From Tardiphaga sp052076105 (GTDB taxonomy: Bacteria; Pseudomonadota; Alphaproteobacteria; Rhizobiales; Xanthobacteraceae), in the NCBI RefSeq assembly GCF_052076105.1, contig NZ_CP197245.1, positions 3,906,001-3,970,000 on the forward strand: a stretch of 64,000 nt of DNA, in the 5' to 3' direction. This document shows positions 31,471-40,148 of the stretch, one piece after another (position 1 is the stretch's first letter; every line of letters begins with the position of its first letter). The position numbers and the translations under genes were made by a program. The notes below the pieces were generated by a model. It made no database searches. It was not told the DNA's origin and saw only the letters and a program-made list of their open reading frames with translations.

Positions 31471-32706
31471 ATGCCTTCGATCCAATCGCGCGCACTGGCT
31501 TTGTCGGTTGCCGCGGCCCTCAGCGTCGCAACCAGCGGCAGCGCGCTGGCCCAGAAGAAATACGACACCGGCGCGACTGACACAGAAATCAAGATCGGCA
31601 ACATTATGCCGTATAGCGGCCCTGCCTCGTCCTACGGACTGATCGGCAAGACCGAAACCGCCTATTTCAAGATGATCAACGACCAGGGCGGCATCAACGG
31701 CCGCAAGATCAATTTCATCAGCTACGACGACGCCTATTCGCCACCCAAGGCGGTCGAACAGGCCCGCAAGCTGGTCGAGAGCGACGAGGCACTGTTCATC
31801 TTCAATTCGCTCGGCACGCCGTCGAATACCGCGTTCCAGAAATACATGAATGCCAAGAAGGTGCCGCAACTCTTCGTCGCCACCGGCGCCAGCAAATGGA
31901 ACGACCCGAAACACTTCCCATGGACAATGGGCTGGCAGCCGAGCTACGCGGTCGAAGCACAGATCTACGCAAAGTATCTGATGAAGGAGAAACCGGACGC
32001 CAAGGTCGCGGTGATCTATCAGAACGACGATTTCGGCAAGGACTACCAGAAGGCGTTCAAGGAAGCGCTGGGTGCCAAGGCTGCCACGATGCTGGTCACG
32101 GAAGAGAGCTATGAGATCTCTGAGCCGACCATCGATTCCCACATCGTGAAGGTGAAGTCGCTTAATCCTGATGTCGTCGTCCATTTCGTGACGCCAAAAT
32201 TCGCAGCCCAGGGCATCAAGAAGATCGGCGAACTCGGCTGGAAGCCGCTGCAGCTCGTCACCAATGTCAGCGTTTCCGTCGGCGCAGTGATGCAGCCCGC
32301 CGGTTTCGACAATGCGCAAGGCGTCCTGTCCGCCGACTATCGCAAGGACGGCGCCGACTCCCAGTGGAAGGACGACCCGGGCATGAAGAAATGGTCGGCC
32401 TTCATTGACAAATACATGCCGGGTGCCGACCGCACGGACAACAGCCTCGTCTACGGTTATGGCGCTGCGCAGACGCTGGTGAAGGTGCTGGAGATGTGCG
32501 GCGACAACCTGTCCCGCGAGAATGTCATGAAGCAGGCTGCAAGCCTGAAGGACTTCGCGCCAGATACGCTGCTGCCGGGCATCACCATCTCCACCTCGGC
32601 CACCGACTATGCACCGATCGCGCAGTTGCGGATGATGCGCTTCAAGGGTGACAAGTGGGAGCTGTTCGGCGACGTAATCAATGCCGACACGACTGCGCCG
32701 GACTAG
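31471..32706 (+). CDS. ABC substrate-binding protein, tandem paralogue 2
   Basis: A 411-residue periplasmic receptor with signal peptide 1-28 ('SGSALA' cleavage) and mature start 'QKKYDTGATDTEIKIGNIMP'. Clearly homologous over its full length to its neighbours ('GPASSYG', 'QNDDFGKDYQKAFKEAL', 'DPGMKKW'). Differences cluster around ligand-facing segments such as 'LFIFNSLGTPSNTAFQ' and 'VHFVTPKFAAQG', suggesting altered specificity. It is closest to paralogue 3 (both 'LVTNVSVSVGAVMQPAG' / 'LANVSVSVGAVMQPAG'). AGGGAG lies 8 bp before the ATG. Own terminator downstream. Confidence 0.93.
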   Translation: MPSIQSRALALSVAAALSVATSGSALAQKKYDTGATDTEIKIGNIMPYSGPASSYGLIGKTETAYFKMINDQGGINGRKINFISYDDAYSPPKAVEQARKLVESDEALFIFNSLGTPSNTAFQKYMNAKKVPQLFVATGASKWNDPKHFPWTMGWQPSYAVEAQIYAKYLMKEKPDAKVAVIYQNDDFGKDYQKAFKEALGAKAATMLVTEESYEISEPTIDSHIVKVKSLNPDVVVHFVTPKFAAQGIKKIGELGWKPLQLVTNVSVSVGAVMQPAGFDNAQGVLSADYRKDGADSQWKDDPGMKKWSAFIDKYMPGADRTDNSLVYGYGAAQTLVKVLEMCGDNLSRENVMKQAASLKDFAPDTLLPGITISTSATDYAPIAQLRMMRFKGDKWELFGDVINADTTAPD

Positions 32707-32744
32707 TGCCGCAGCACTTTGCACTGCACCACTGAAACAACGGC

Positions 32745-32772
32745 GCCCCTGCGATTTGGTCGCAGGGGCTTA
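32745..32772 (+). terminator. Terminator after binding-protein paralogue 2
   Basis: Perfect 10-bp stem GCCCCTGCGA / TCGCAGGGGC, 5-nt loop, then a moderately T-rich tail (TTATTCTT). Confidence 0.8.
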
Positions 32773-32796
32773 TTCTTGTGACCGGCGCATCAGGGG

Positions 32797-32827
32797 TATT
32801 CAATGCGGACAGGAGTCGCAGAACTCC
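32797..32827 (+). repeat. Conserved leader element, copy 2
   Basis: TATTCAATGC-N5-AGGAGTCGCAGAACTCC, closely matching the elements before paralogues 2 and 4. Confidence 0.52.
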
Positions 32828-32862
32828 AACAAAGACTTGGGAAGAAATGATCACGGAGATCC

Positions 32863-34098
32863 ATGATGCTCGCACGATCCATGCGCCTTGCAGCACTGCC
32901 TGCTGCAATGGCGCTTCTGGCCGCCAGTGTGTCCGGCGCGCTCGCGCAGAAGAAATACGACACCGGCGCCACCGACACTGAAATCAAAATCGGCAACATC
33001 ATCCCTTATAGCGGTCCGGCATCTGCCTATGGAACGATCGGCAAGACCGAGGCCGCCTATTTCAACATGATCAATGCCCAAGGCGGCATCAACGGACGCA
33101 AGATCAACTTCATCAGTTACGACGACGCGTACTCGCCGCCGAAGGCCGTCGAGCAGGTGCGCAAGCTGGTGGAGAGCGACGAGGTGCTCGTCGTGTTCAA
33201 TCCACTCGGTACGCCCTCCAACACCGCGATCCAGAAATATCTGAACGGCAAGAAGGTGCCGCAGCTCTTCGTTGCCACCGGTGCCACCAAGTGGAACGAT
33301 CCGAAGAGCTTCCCGTGGACGATCGGCTGGCAACCCTCCTATCAAAGCGAAGCGCAGATCTATGCGAAGTATCTTCTGAAGGAGAAGCCGAACGCGAAAA
33401 TCGGCGTGCTCTACCAGAACGACGACTTCGGCAAGGATTATTTGAAAGGCTTCAAGGATGGTCTCGGCGCCAAAGCGTCGTCGATGATCACCATCGAGGA
33501 TAGTTACGAGATCGCCGAACCCACCATCGACACCCATGTGGTAAAGCTCAAAGCCGCCAATCCAGATGTGCTGATGATCTTCACCACGCCGAAATTTGCG
33601 GCGCAGACCATCAAGAAAACCGCCGAACTCGGCTGGAAGCCGCTGCAGATTCTCGCCAATGTCAGCGTCTCCGTGGGAGCGGTGATGCAGCCCGCCGGCT
33701 TCGACAATGCGCAGGGCGTACTGTCGGCCTCCTACACCAAGGACGGCACCGACTCGCAGTGGAAGGACGATCCGGGCATGAAGAAGTGGAACGCGTTCCT
33801 CGACAAATACATGCCAGACGCCAACAAGGCGGATTCGAGCACGGTCTACGGCTATGGTGCTGCGCAGACGCTGGTCAAGGTGCTGCAGATGTGCGGCGAC
33901 GACCTGACCCGGGCGAATGTCATGAAGCAGGCTGCCAGCCTGAAGGACTTTACCCCCGACACGCTGCTACCGGGCATCACCATCAATACCTCGCCCACCG
34001 ATTTCGCGCCGATCTCGCAATTGCAGATGCAGCGTTTCAAGGGCGACAAGTGGGAGCGCTTCGGCGAGATCTTCAGCGCCGACGTCGCGACGCAATAG
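32863..34098 (+). CDS. ABC substrate-binding protein, tandem paralogue 3
   Basis: A 411-residue periplasmic receptor. Signal peptide about 1-27 ('SGALA'), mature start 'QKKYDTGATDTEIKIGNIIP'. It shares with paralogue 2 the block around 'SVSVGAVMQPAGFDNAQGVLSA' (in part) and the C-terminal 'ASLKDFTPDTLLPGI' region, so the two probably arose by the most recent duplication. Two ATGs in tandem follow GGAG, and either may be used. Monocistronic, with leader element before and terminator after. Confidence 0.93.
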   Translation: MMLARSMRLAALPAAMALLAASVSGALAQKKYDTGATDTEIKIGNIIPYSGPASAYGTIGKTEAAYFNMINAQGGINGRKINFISYDDAYSPPKAVEQVRKLVESDEVLVVFNPLGTPSNTAIQKYLNGKKVPQLFVATGATKWNDPKSFPWTIGWQPSYQSEAQIYAKYLLKEKPNAKIGVLYQNDDFGKDYLKGFKDGLGAKASSMITIEDSYEIAEPTIDTHVVKLKAANPDVLMIFTTPKFAAQTIKKTAELGWKPLQILANVSVSVGAVMQPAGFDNAQGVLSASYTKDGTDSQWKDDPGMKKWNAFLDKYMPDANKADSSTVYGYGAAQTLVKVLQMCGDDLTRANVMKQAASLKDFTPDTLLPGITINTSPTDFAPISQLQMQRFKGDKWERFGEIFSADVATQ

Positions 34099-34146
34099 CT
34101 CAGTTGCAGCAGCAACTCTGCTGCATCAGCGAACACCATTTATACC

Positions 34147-34180
34147 GCCCCCCGCGATCATGTCGCGGGGGCTTTTTCTT
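34147..34180 (+). terminator. Terminator after binding-protein paralogue 3
   Basis: CCCCCGCGA / TCGCGGGGG stem with short loop, then CTTTTTCTT. Confidence 0.88.
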
Positions 34181-34199
34181 GCTGCGACATGCAGGCGGG

Positions 34200-34230
34200 T
34201 GTTGAATGCTCTCAGGAGCCGCAGAGTTCC
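34200..34230 (+). repeat. Conserved leader element, copy 3
   Basis: TGTTGAATGC-N5-AGGAGCCGCAGAGTTCC, the third copy of the shared pre-gene element. Confidence 0.52.
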
Positions 34231-34275
34231 ATGTCAAGAAACGTGACACATCACAATTGATCAGGGAGATCAGAA

Positions 34276-35517
34276 ATGCCCGCAACGCATCTGCGCCTGG
34301 CCGCGCTTTCGGCTGCCTCTTTGGCTGCCTTGGCTTTGCTCGCCGCGTCCGCCACCGGCGCGCTTGCCCAGAAAAAATACGACACCGGCGCGTCGGACAC
34401 CGAAATCAAGATCGGAAACATCATGCCCTATAGCGGACCCGCCTCCGCCTATGGCGTGATCGGCAAGACCGAGGAAGCCTACTTCAAGAAGATCAATGCT
34501 GCTGGCGGCATCAACGGCCGCAAGATCAACTTCATCAGCTATGACGATGCCTATTCGCCGCCAAAGACCGTCGAGCAGGCGCGCAAGCTGGTGGAATCGG
34601 ACGAGGTTCTGCTGGTGTTCAACTCGCTCGGCACACCGCCGAACTCGGCGATCCAGAAATACATGAACAACAAGAAGGTGCCGCAACTGTTCGTTGCCAC
34701 CGGTGCTACCAAGTGGAACGATCCGAAGGATTTTCCCTGGACCATGGGCTGGCAACCGAACTACCAGAGCGAAACCCAGATCTACGCGAAATATCTCTTG
34801 AAGGAGAAGCCTGGCGCAAGAATCGCCGTGCTCTACCAGAACGATGACTACGGAAAAGACTATCTCAAGGGTCTGAAGGACGGTCTCGGCGCCAAGGCCG
34901 CTTCGATGATCGTGGTGGAGGAGAGCTACGAAACCTCCGAGCCGACCATCGACAACCACATCGTCAAGCTGAAGTCGTTGAACGCCGACGTCTTCGTCAA
35001 CATCACGACGCCGAAATTTGCGGCACAGGCAATCAAGAAGGCCGCCGAGATCGGCTGGAAGCCGATGCACTTCCTTAACAACGTGTCCAACTCGATCGGC
35101 AGCGTAATGAAGCCGGCCGGCTTCGAAAACTCGCAGGACATTATTTCCGCCGCATATCTGAAGGACGTCGCGGACGCCCAATGGAACAACGATCCCGGCA
35201 TGAAGGAATTTCTCGCCTTCCTCGACAAGGATTTTCCGGAAGGCAACAAGCTCGATGGATTGATCGTCACCGGTTATGGGGTTGCCCAGACGCTGGTCGA
35301 GGTTCTTAAGAAGTGCGGCGACAACCTGACCCGCGAAAACGTCATGAAGCAGGCGGCTAGCCTGAAGGACTTTCGAACCGAGGTGCTGCTGCCCGGCATC
35401 AAGATCAACACATCTTCGACAGACTTTGCACCGATCAGCCAGCTTCAGCTGATGCGTTTCAAGGGCGATAAATGGGAGCTGTTCGGCGAGGTCATTAGCG
35501 CTGACGTGGGCGGCTGA
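34276..35517 (+). CDS. ABC substrate-binding protein, tandem paralogue 4
   Basis: A 413-residue periplasmic receptor. Signal peptide about 1-31 with an Ala/Leu-rich core, mature start 'QKKYDTGASDTEIKIGNIMP'. It diverges from paralogues 2 and 3 in the hinge and C-lobe ('FLNNVSNSIGSVMKPAGFEN', 'NKLDGLIVTGYGVAQTLVEVL', 'DFRTEVLLPGIKI'), which implies a distinct ligand. AGGGAG lies 8 bp before the ATG. Monocistronic with its own terminator. Confidence 0.93.
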   Translation: MPATHLRLAALSAASLAALALLAASATGALAQKKYDTGASDTEIKIGNIMPYSGPASAYGVIGKTEEAYFKKINAAGGINGRKINFISYDDAYSPPKTVEQARKLVESDEVLLVFNSLGTPPNSAIQKYMNNKKVPQLFVATGATKWNDPKDFPWTMGWQPNYQSETQIYAKYLLKEKPGARIAVLYQNDDYGKDYLKGLKDGLGAKAASMIVVEESYETSEPTIDNHIVKLKSLNADVFVNITTPKFAAQAIKKAAEIGWKPMHFLNNVSNSIGSVMKPAGFENSQDIISAAYLKDVADAQWNNDPGMKEFLAFLDKDFPEGNKLDGLIVTGYGVAQTLVEVLKKCGDNLTRENVMKQAASLKDFRTEVLLPGIKINTSSTDFAPISQLQLMRFKGDKWELFGEVISADVGG

Positions 35518-35548
35518 TAGCCCTCATTCCACATAACGGAAAATATGT

Positions 35549-35588
35549 GAGGCCCGCGTCAAAAACAGCGCGGGCCTCATCTTGTTTT
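35549..35588 (+). terminator. Terminator after binding-protein paralogue 4
   Basis: Perfect 10-bp stem GAGGCCCGCG / CGCGGGCCTC, 10-nt loop, T-rich tail ATCTTGTTTTT. Confidence 0.85.
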
Positions 35589-35699
35589 TGATCCCTTTCC
35601 ATTTGAGCCATTGTGCAATCGCGGTATGACTATCTCGCAGGCGCAAAAGAGCCTGCTGAACAAGAAAATCTCGCCTTGCAAGCAAGGGAAGGAACTCAA

Positions 35700-36941
35700 A
35701 TGTCTGCCACGTCCGCGCGACTGTTGTCGCTCTCGGCCGCCACCATGTTGCTCGCCGTCTCCTCTACCCACGTCCTCGCCCAGAAGAAATACGACACCGG
35801 CGCCAGCGACACCGAAATCAAGCTCGGCAATATCGTGCCCTACAGCGGCCCCGCTTCGGCCTATGGCGCGGTGGGCAAGGCGCAGGCAGGCTATTTCAAG
35901 ATGATCAACGATCAGGGCGGCATCAACGGCCGCAAGATCAACTATATTTCCTATGACGACGCCTATTCGCCGCCGAAGGCCGTCGAGCAGACCCGCAAGC
36001 TCGTTGAATCTGACGAAGTGCTGTTGATGTTCTCGGCGCTTGGCACACCATCCAACACCGCGATCCAGAAATATCTCAACGCCAAGAAGGTACCGCAGCT
36101 GTTCCTGGCCACCGGCGCCACCAAATGGGCCGATCCGAAGAACTTCCCGTGGACCATGGGCTGGCTGCCGAGCTACCAGAGCGAAGGCCGCATCTATGCC
36201 AAGTATCTCCTGAAGGAAAAGGCCGGCGCCAAGATCGGCGTGCTCTACCAGAACGACGATTTCGGCAAGGACTATCTCAAGGGCCTGCGCGACGGGTTCG
36301 GCGACAAGGCGTCGTCCATCGCCATCGAAGACAGCTATGAGCTCACCGAACCAACGGTCGATTCACATATCGTGAAGATCAAGGCCGCCAATCCCGACGT
36401 GGTAGTGATCTTCGCGACGCCAAAGTTTGCCGCGCAGACCATCAAGAAGATCGCCGAACTCGGCTGGAAGCCGGCGATGATCGTGCCTGGTGTCAGCGTC
36501 TCGATCGGCCAGGTGCTGCGTCCGGCGGGTTTCGAGAACGCACAGGGCCTGATCTCCGCGCATTACTCCAAGGACGCTACCGACCCGCAGTGGAAGGACG
36601 ATCCGGGCATGAAGGCGTACAAGGAGTTCCTGGCCAAATATGTCCCGGACGGCAACCCGGCCGACAGTTCGCTGATGTCCGGCTACAACATCGCCGAGAC
36701 CATGGCGATCCTGCTCAAGCAGTGCGGCGACGACCTCACCCGCGCCAATGTGATGAAGCAGGCGGCAAACCTCAAGGATGTCCAGCAGTCGACGCTGCTG
36801 CCGGGCGTCAAGGTCAACACCTCGCCCACCGACTTCTCGCCCATCGAGCAGATGCAGCTGATGCGTTTCGAGGGCGAGAATTGGAAGCTGTTCGGCGATG
36901 TGCTCACCGGAGAACTCGGCGCGGGCGGCAGCGGCGGTTAA
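35700..36941 (+). CDS. ABC substrate-binding protein, tandem paralogue 5
   Basis: A 413-residue periplasmic receptor. Signal peptide about 1-27 ('THVLA'), mature start 'QKKYDTGASDTEIKLGNIVP'. It has its own variations at likely ligand contacts ('LLMFSALGTPSNTAIQ', 'MIVPGVSVSIGQVLRPAGFEN', 'SLMSGYNIAETMAILL'). ATG at 35700 follows GGGAAGGA; an upstream in-frame start lacks a signal peptide. The gap before it lacks the leader element found before paralogues 2-4. Own terminator. Confidence 0.93.
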   Translation: MSATSARLLSLSAATMLLAVSSTHVLAQKKYDTGASDTEIKLGNIVPYSGPASAYGAVGKAQAGYFKMINDQGGINGRKINYISYDDAYSPPKAVEQTRKLVESDEVLLMFSALGTPSNTAIQKYLNAKKVPQLFLATGATKWADPKNFPWTMGWLPSYQSEGRIYAKYLLKEKAGAKIGVLYQNDDFGKDYLKGLRDGFGDKASSIAIEDSYELTEPTVDSHIVKIKAANPDVVVIFATPKFAAQTIKKIAELGWKPAMIVPGVSVSIGQVLRPAGFENAQGLISAHYSKDATDPQWKDDPGMKAYKEFLAKYVPDGNPADSSLMSGYNIAETMAILLKQCGDDLTRANVMKQAANLKDVQQSTLLPGVKVNTSPTDFSPIEQMQLMRFEGENWKLFGDVLTGELGAGGSGG

Positions 36942-36966
36942 ATGGCCGTCCAATAGTGCAACAGGA

Positions 36967-36997
36967 AAGCCCTTCGCGCGTCGCGAAGGGCTTTTTG
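36967..36997 (+). terminator. Terminator after binding-protein paralogue 5
   Basis: AAGCCCTTCGCG / CGCGAAGGGCTT, a nearly perfect 12-bp stem with a 3-nt loop, then TTTT. Confidence 0.88.
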
Positions 36998-37069
36998 CTG
37001 TTTGCTGCGTTCCGGAAGGGAAGGCAAGACATCTTGCTGTCCCTGCCGTAGAGCGGCATAACCCCGGGC

Positions 37070-38350
37070 ATGACCGATAAACGCCCCCTGCTCCGCGCAA
37101 TTTTCGATGCCGCAGTTGCTGCGGCCCATCCCGATGTCATCCTCAGCGCCCACCTGCCGGCGCCGCCGAAGGGCCGCATCATCTGCCTCGCCGCCGGCAA
37201 GGGTGCCGCTGCCATGGCTGCCGCCGCCGAGAAACACTATCTTGACGAGCTCAAACTCGATCCCGCGCGCCTCATCGGCATCGCCACCACGCGCCATGGT
37301 CACGGGGTGCCGACACGGCGTATCCGCGTGGTCGAGGCCGGCCATCCCGTGCCGGACGAAGCCGGGCTCAAGGGCGCCGACGATTCACTGAAGCTCGCGG
37401 CGGAAGCCACTGCCGACGACCTGCTGCTGGTGCTGATCTCGGGCGGCGGCTCGGCCAACTGGACCGCGCCAGTGGCGGGCATCACCTTCCAGCAGAAGCA
37501 ACAGCTCAACCGCGCGCTGCTGCGCTCAGGCGCAGTGATCGGCGAGATCAACACGGTGCGCAAGCATCTATCGCGCATCAAGGGCGGCCGCCTCGCCCGT
37601 GCCGGCCAGAAAGCCGAAATCGTCACACTGGCGATCTCCGACGTGCCGCATGACGATCCCGCCGTAATCGCGTCGGGCCCGACCGTGCCGGATATGACGA
37701 CGCTAGCTGATGCGCGCGCCATTATCGCCAAGTTCAATCTCACCACCGATGATACGGTGCGCGCGGCGCTCAACGACGCGGCCAATGAAAGCGTGAAGCC
37801 GAACGATCCGGCGTTCTCGCGCGCACGCTTCGAACTGATCGCGCGGCCGCGCGAGTCGCTCGATGCAGCGATCAAGGTAGCGAAAGAAGCCGGCTATGAG
37901 ATCATCGATCTCGGCGCCGATCTCGAAGGCGAAGCGCGTGAAGTAGCGGCGGAACATGCGAAGCTCGCCCTCAAGGCGAAGGCCGACGGCAGGAAGCTCG
38001 CTATCCTCTCCGGCGGAGAACTGACCGTCACTGTGACCGGCAACGGCCGCGGTGGCCCGAACCAGGAATATGCGCTGACGCTGGTCGAGGCTTTCAAGGA
38101 CACCAGTGGCATCGTTGCGCTCGCCGGAGACACCGACGGCGCCGACGGCGGCGCCGGTAGTGCCAGCGATCCCGCCGGCGCGATTATCGATGCACGCACG
38201 TTCGACGCCATGCGCACTCAGAAGCTGGATGCGAAGGCAACGCTGGCGAACAATGACGCGACGACGTTCTTCACCGCGACGGGCGATCTGCTGCACACTG
38301 GGCCGACGCTGACCAATGTGAATGATGTCAGGGTGATTTTGGTGGATTGA
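37070..38350 (+). CDS. Glycerate 2-kinase / hydroxypyruvate reductase-like (DUF4147-MOFRL)
   Basis: A 426-residue class II glycerate kinase. The N-terminal DUF4147 domain (about 5-240) has 'AAGKGAAAMAAAAE' (about 43-56) and 'VLISGGGSANWTAPV' (about 120-134). The C-terminal MOFRL domain (about 310-420) has 'LSGGELTVTVTGNGRGGPNQEYAL' in part and 'AGDTDGADGGAG'. Enzymes of this type phosphorylate D-glycerate to 2-phosphoglycerate in glyoxylate/tartrate metabolism; older names include TtuD. It has no partner genes here and is placed between the binding-protein array and the MarR/liv genes. Confidence 0.9.
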   Translation: MTDKRPLLRAIFDAAVAAAHPDVILSAHLPAPPKGRIICLAAGKGAAAMAAAAEKHYLDELKLDPARLIGIATTRHGHGVPTRRIRVVEAGHPVPDEAGLKGADDSLKLAAEATADDLLLVLISGGGSANWTAPVAGITFQQKQQLNRALLRSGAVIGEINTVRKHLSRIKGGRLARAGQKAEIVTLAISDVPHDDPAVIASGPTVPDMTTLADARAIIAKFNLTTDDTVRAALNDAANESVKPNDPAFSRARFELIARPRESLDAAIKVAKEAGYEIIDLGADLEGEAREVAAEHAKLALKAKADGRKLAILSGGELTVTVTGNGRGGPNQEYALTLVEAFKDTSGIVALAGDTDGADGGAGSASDPAGAIIDARTFDAMRTQKLDAKATLANNDATTFFTATGDLLHTGPTLTNVNDVRVILVD

Positions 38351-38357
38351 GATTTAC

Positions 38358-38414
38358 GCTCGTCATTCCGGGGCGCGAGCGCCACTTCGCGGTCGCGAAC
38401 CCGGAATGACGAGC
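38358..38414. repeat. REP-like palindromic element 1
   Basis: Long inverted repeat with arms GCTCGTCATTCCGGGG... / ...CCCGGAATGACGAGC in the convergent gap between the glycerate kinase and MarR genes. Three relatives occur at 46132, 52507 and 63226. It can fold as a bidirectional terminator. Confidence 0.8.
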
Positions 38415-38920
38415 TAAAACTCCCGGGCGATCTTCGCCATCATGCCCAGCAGCGCTTTGTGCTCGGCCGGCCCCAGCACCTCGATCAACCGGGCTTCATG
38501 CCGCGTCGCCACCAGCTTCTTGGCGCGGATGAGCGTGGCGCGGCCCTTGTCAGTGAGCATCAGCACGTGGGAGCGGCGATCGCTCGGCGAGCGCATCCGC
38601 GTCAGCAAGTCGCGGCTCTCCAGAGCGTCGAGCAGCGAAACAAAATTCGGACGGAGAATGCCGAGCGTATTGGCGATTTCGGTCTGATTGCGGCCCGGGT
38701 TCTTGTCCAGCAGCAAAAGTACCGAGAACTGCGCCGGTGTCAGCTGCAACGGCGCCATGCAGCGCAGGAAGTCTTCGAATACCTTCAACTGCGCGCGTTT
38801 CAGCGAATAGCCCAACAGTTCGGAGAGTTCACCGAGCTGCAGCGCACCACTCTCCTCATCGAACCCGACGGGCGCGACTTGCTTGGCTTGATCCTGAGAC
38901 GACGTTTTTGAAACAGTCAT
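38414..38920 (-). CDS. MarR-family transcriptional regulator
   Basis: A 168-residue MarR repressor. The winged helix-turn-helix includes 'LTPAQFSVLLLLDKNPGRNQ' in part (about 68-88) with recognition helix 'TLGILRPNFVSLLDALESRDL' in part, and the wing 'RMRSPSDRRSHVLMLTDKG'. The start at 38920 gives normal length; a longer frame would cross the operator. It is divergent from livH, and an AT-rich dyad in the gap resembles ones before the crotonase and TRAP genes. By analogy with CouR of Rhodopseudomonas palustris, a MarR protein that senses p-coumaroyl-CoA, it may sense a hydroxycinnamoyl-CoA; this is inference. Confidence 0.88.
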   Translation of the reverse strand: MTVSKTSSQDQAKQVAPVGFDEESGALQLGELSELLGYSLKRAQLKVFEDFLRCMAPLQLTPAQFSVLLLLDKNPGRNQTEIANTLGILRPNFVSLLDALESRDLLTRMRSPSDRRSHVLMLTDKGRATLIRAKKLVATRHEARLIEVLGPAEHKALLGMMAKIAREF

Positions 38921-38992
38921 TGCTCGCTTTCCGCGGTACCCGGCAGCTTGAATGAAACACCCGATCGAAGTGCGACGGGCCTTGAGATTATG

Positions 38993-39020
38993 TTTGATAA
39001 TCGTTATGAGATATATCAAA
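38993..39020. promoter_or_regulatory. Putative MarR operator (marR/livH gap)
   Basis: TTTGATA (38993-38999) and TATCAAA (39014-39020) form the outer inverted repeat. The core GTTATG-AGA-TATATC aligns with cores at 48948-48974 and 53764-53790. Confidence 0.55.
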
Positions 39021-39102
39021 TAGACGGCGGGTTTCAACCGCCATTGTTGATCGTCCCGCGCCTATGGTATCCGGCGCAGACAGTGTGGGGGAGCGCGCGG
39101 CT

Positions 39103-40143
39103 TTGAATACGACGATTTTGCTGTTCCTTTTGCAGGACGGCATCACCAATGGCGCGATTTATGCGCTGCTAGGGCTGGCCCTGGTGCTGGTCTTTGCGGT
39201 TACACGCATCATCCTGATCCCCCAGGGTGAATTCATCACCTTTGGTGCGCTGACTTATGCCAGCCTCTCGGCCGGCCAGATGCCGGGCACCATCAAGCTC
39301 GCGGTCGCCATGGGGGTCGTGGCCTTTGCTTTCGACCTCTTCACCTTCCGCAAGGCGCTGCACGCCAAGCGCGTACTGCGCTCGATTGCGGTCAATATCT
39401 TATTCCCGCTGGCTATCTGGGGCGTGATGTGGGCGCTGGGTGGACGGCCAGGGAATATCGCCCTCAATATCGCGCTGTCGCTGCTGATCGTCGCCGCCAT
39501 TGGCCTTTATCTCTATCGCATCGCGTTCCAGCCGATTGCCCACACTTCCGTGCTGGTGCTGCTGATCGCCTCGGTAGGCTGCCACCTGGCGCTACAGGGC
39601 TTCGGCCTCGTCTTCTTCGGCGCCGAAGGCCAGCGCGGTCCGGCGATCTCTTCCGACGCGATCACCATCGGCGCGTTGCGCTTCACCGGCCAGAGCATCG
39701 CCGTCTATGGCATCACCATTGCGCTGATCGTCGGATTGTGGCTGTTCTTCGGCTACACGCTTTATGGCAAAGCGCTGCGCGCCACGGCGGTGAACCGCCT
39801 CGGTGCTCGCCTCTCCGGCATCCGCACCTCACTGTCGGGTCAGATCGCGTTCCTGCTGGCCTCGGTCATCGGCGCGATCTCAGGCATTTTGATCGTGCCG
39901 ATCACCACGCTTTATTACGACACTGGCTTCCTGATCGGCCTGAAGGGCTTCGTCGCCGCAATCATCGGCGGCCTCGTCAGCTATCCGCTGACGGCTGCCG
40001 CCGCGATCCTGGTTGGCTGTGTCGAGGCATTCTCGTCCTTCTATGCGAGCAACTACAAAGAAGTCATCGTCTTCACACTGATCCTTCCGGTTCTGGTGCT
40101 GCGCTCGCTCGCCGCACCTGAAGTCGAAGAAGAGAAGGATTAA
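39103..40143 (+). CDS. livH: Branched-chain-type ABC transporter permease LivH
   Basis: A 346-residue polytopic permease of the LivH family with about eight helices, starting 'LQDGITNGAIYALLGLALVLVFAVTR' in part, a strongly conserved N-terminus. I prefer a TTG start at 39103 with GGGGGAG about 9 bp upstream, since an ATG 13 codons earlier (39064) has no ribosome site. It contains an insertion of two additional hydrophobic segments (about 65-130) relative to the shortest family members. It is followed at 5 bp by the livM-livG fusion. It forms half of the channel that must serve the many local receptors. Confidence 0.92.
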   Translation: MNTTILLFLLQDGITNGAIYALLGLALVLVFAVTRIILIPQGEFITFGALTYASLSAGQMPGTIKLAVAMGVVAFAFDLFTFRKALHAKRVLRSIAVNILFPLAIWGVMWALGGRPGNIALNIALSLLIVAAIGLYLYRIAFQPIAHTSVLVLLIASVGCHLALQGFGLVFFGAEGQRGPAISSDAITIGALRFTGQSIAVYGITIALIVGLWLFFGYTLYGKALRATAVNRLGARLSGIRTSLSGQIAFLLASVIGAISGILIVPITTLYYDTGFLIGLKGFVAAIIGGLVSYPLTAAAAILVGCVEAFSSFYASNYKEVIVFTLILPVLVLRSLAAPEVEEEKD

Positions 40144-40148
40144 GCGCC

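Noticed and set aside
31456..32724. Long minus-strand frame opposite receptor paralogue 2
   Set aside because: Equivalent antisense frames occur opposite the other receptor paralogues, as expected from high G+C codon structure. No signal or domain.
29997..36997. CRISPR-like or clustered repeat array
   Set aside because: The repeated GC hairpins are single terminators more than 1 kb apart, with differing sequences and T-tracts, and no spacers.
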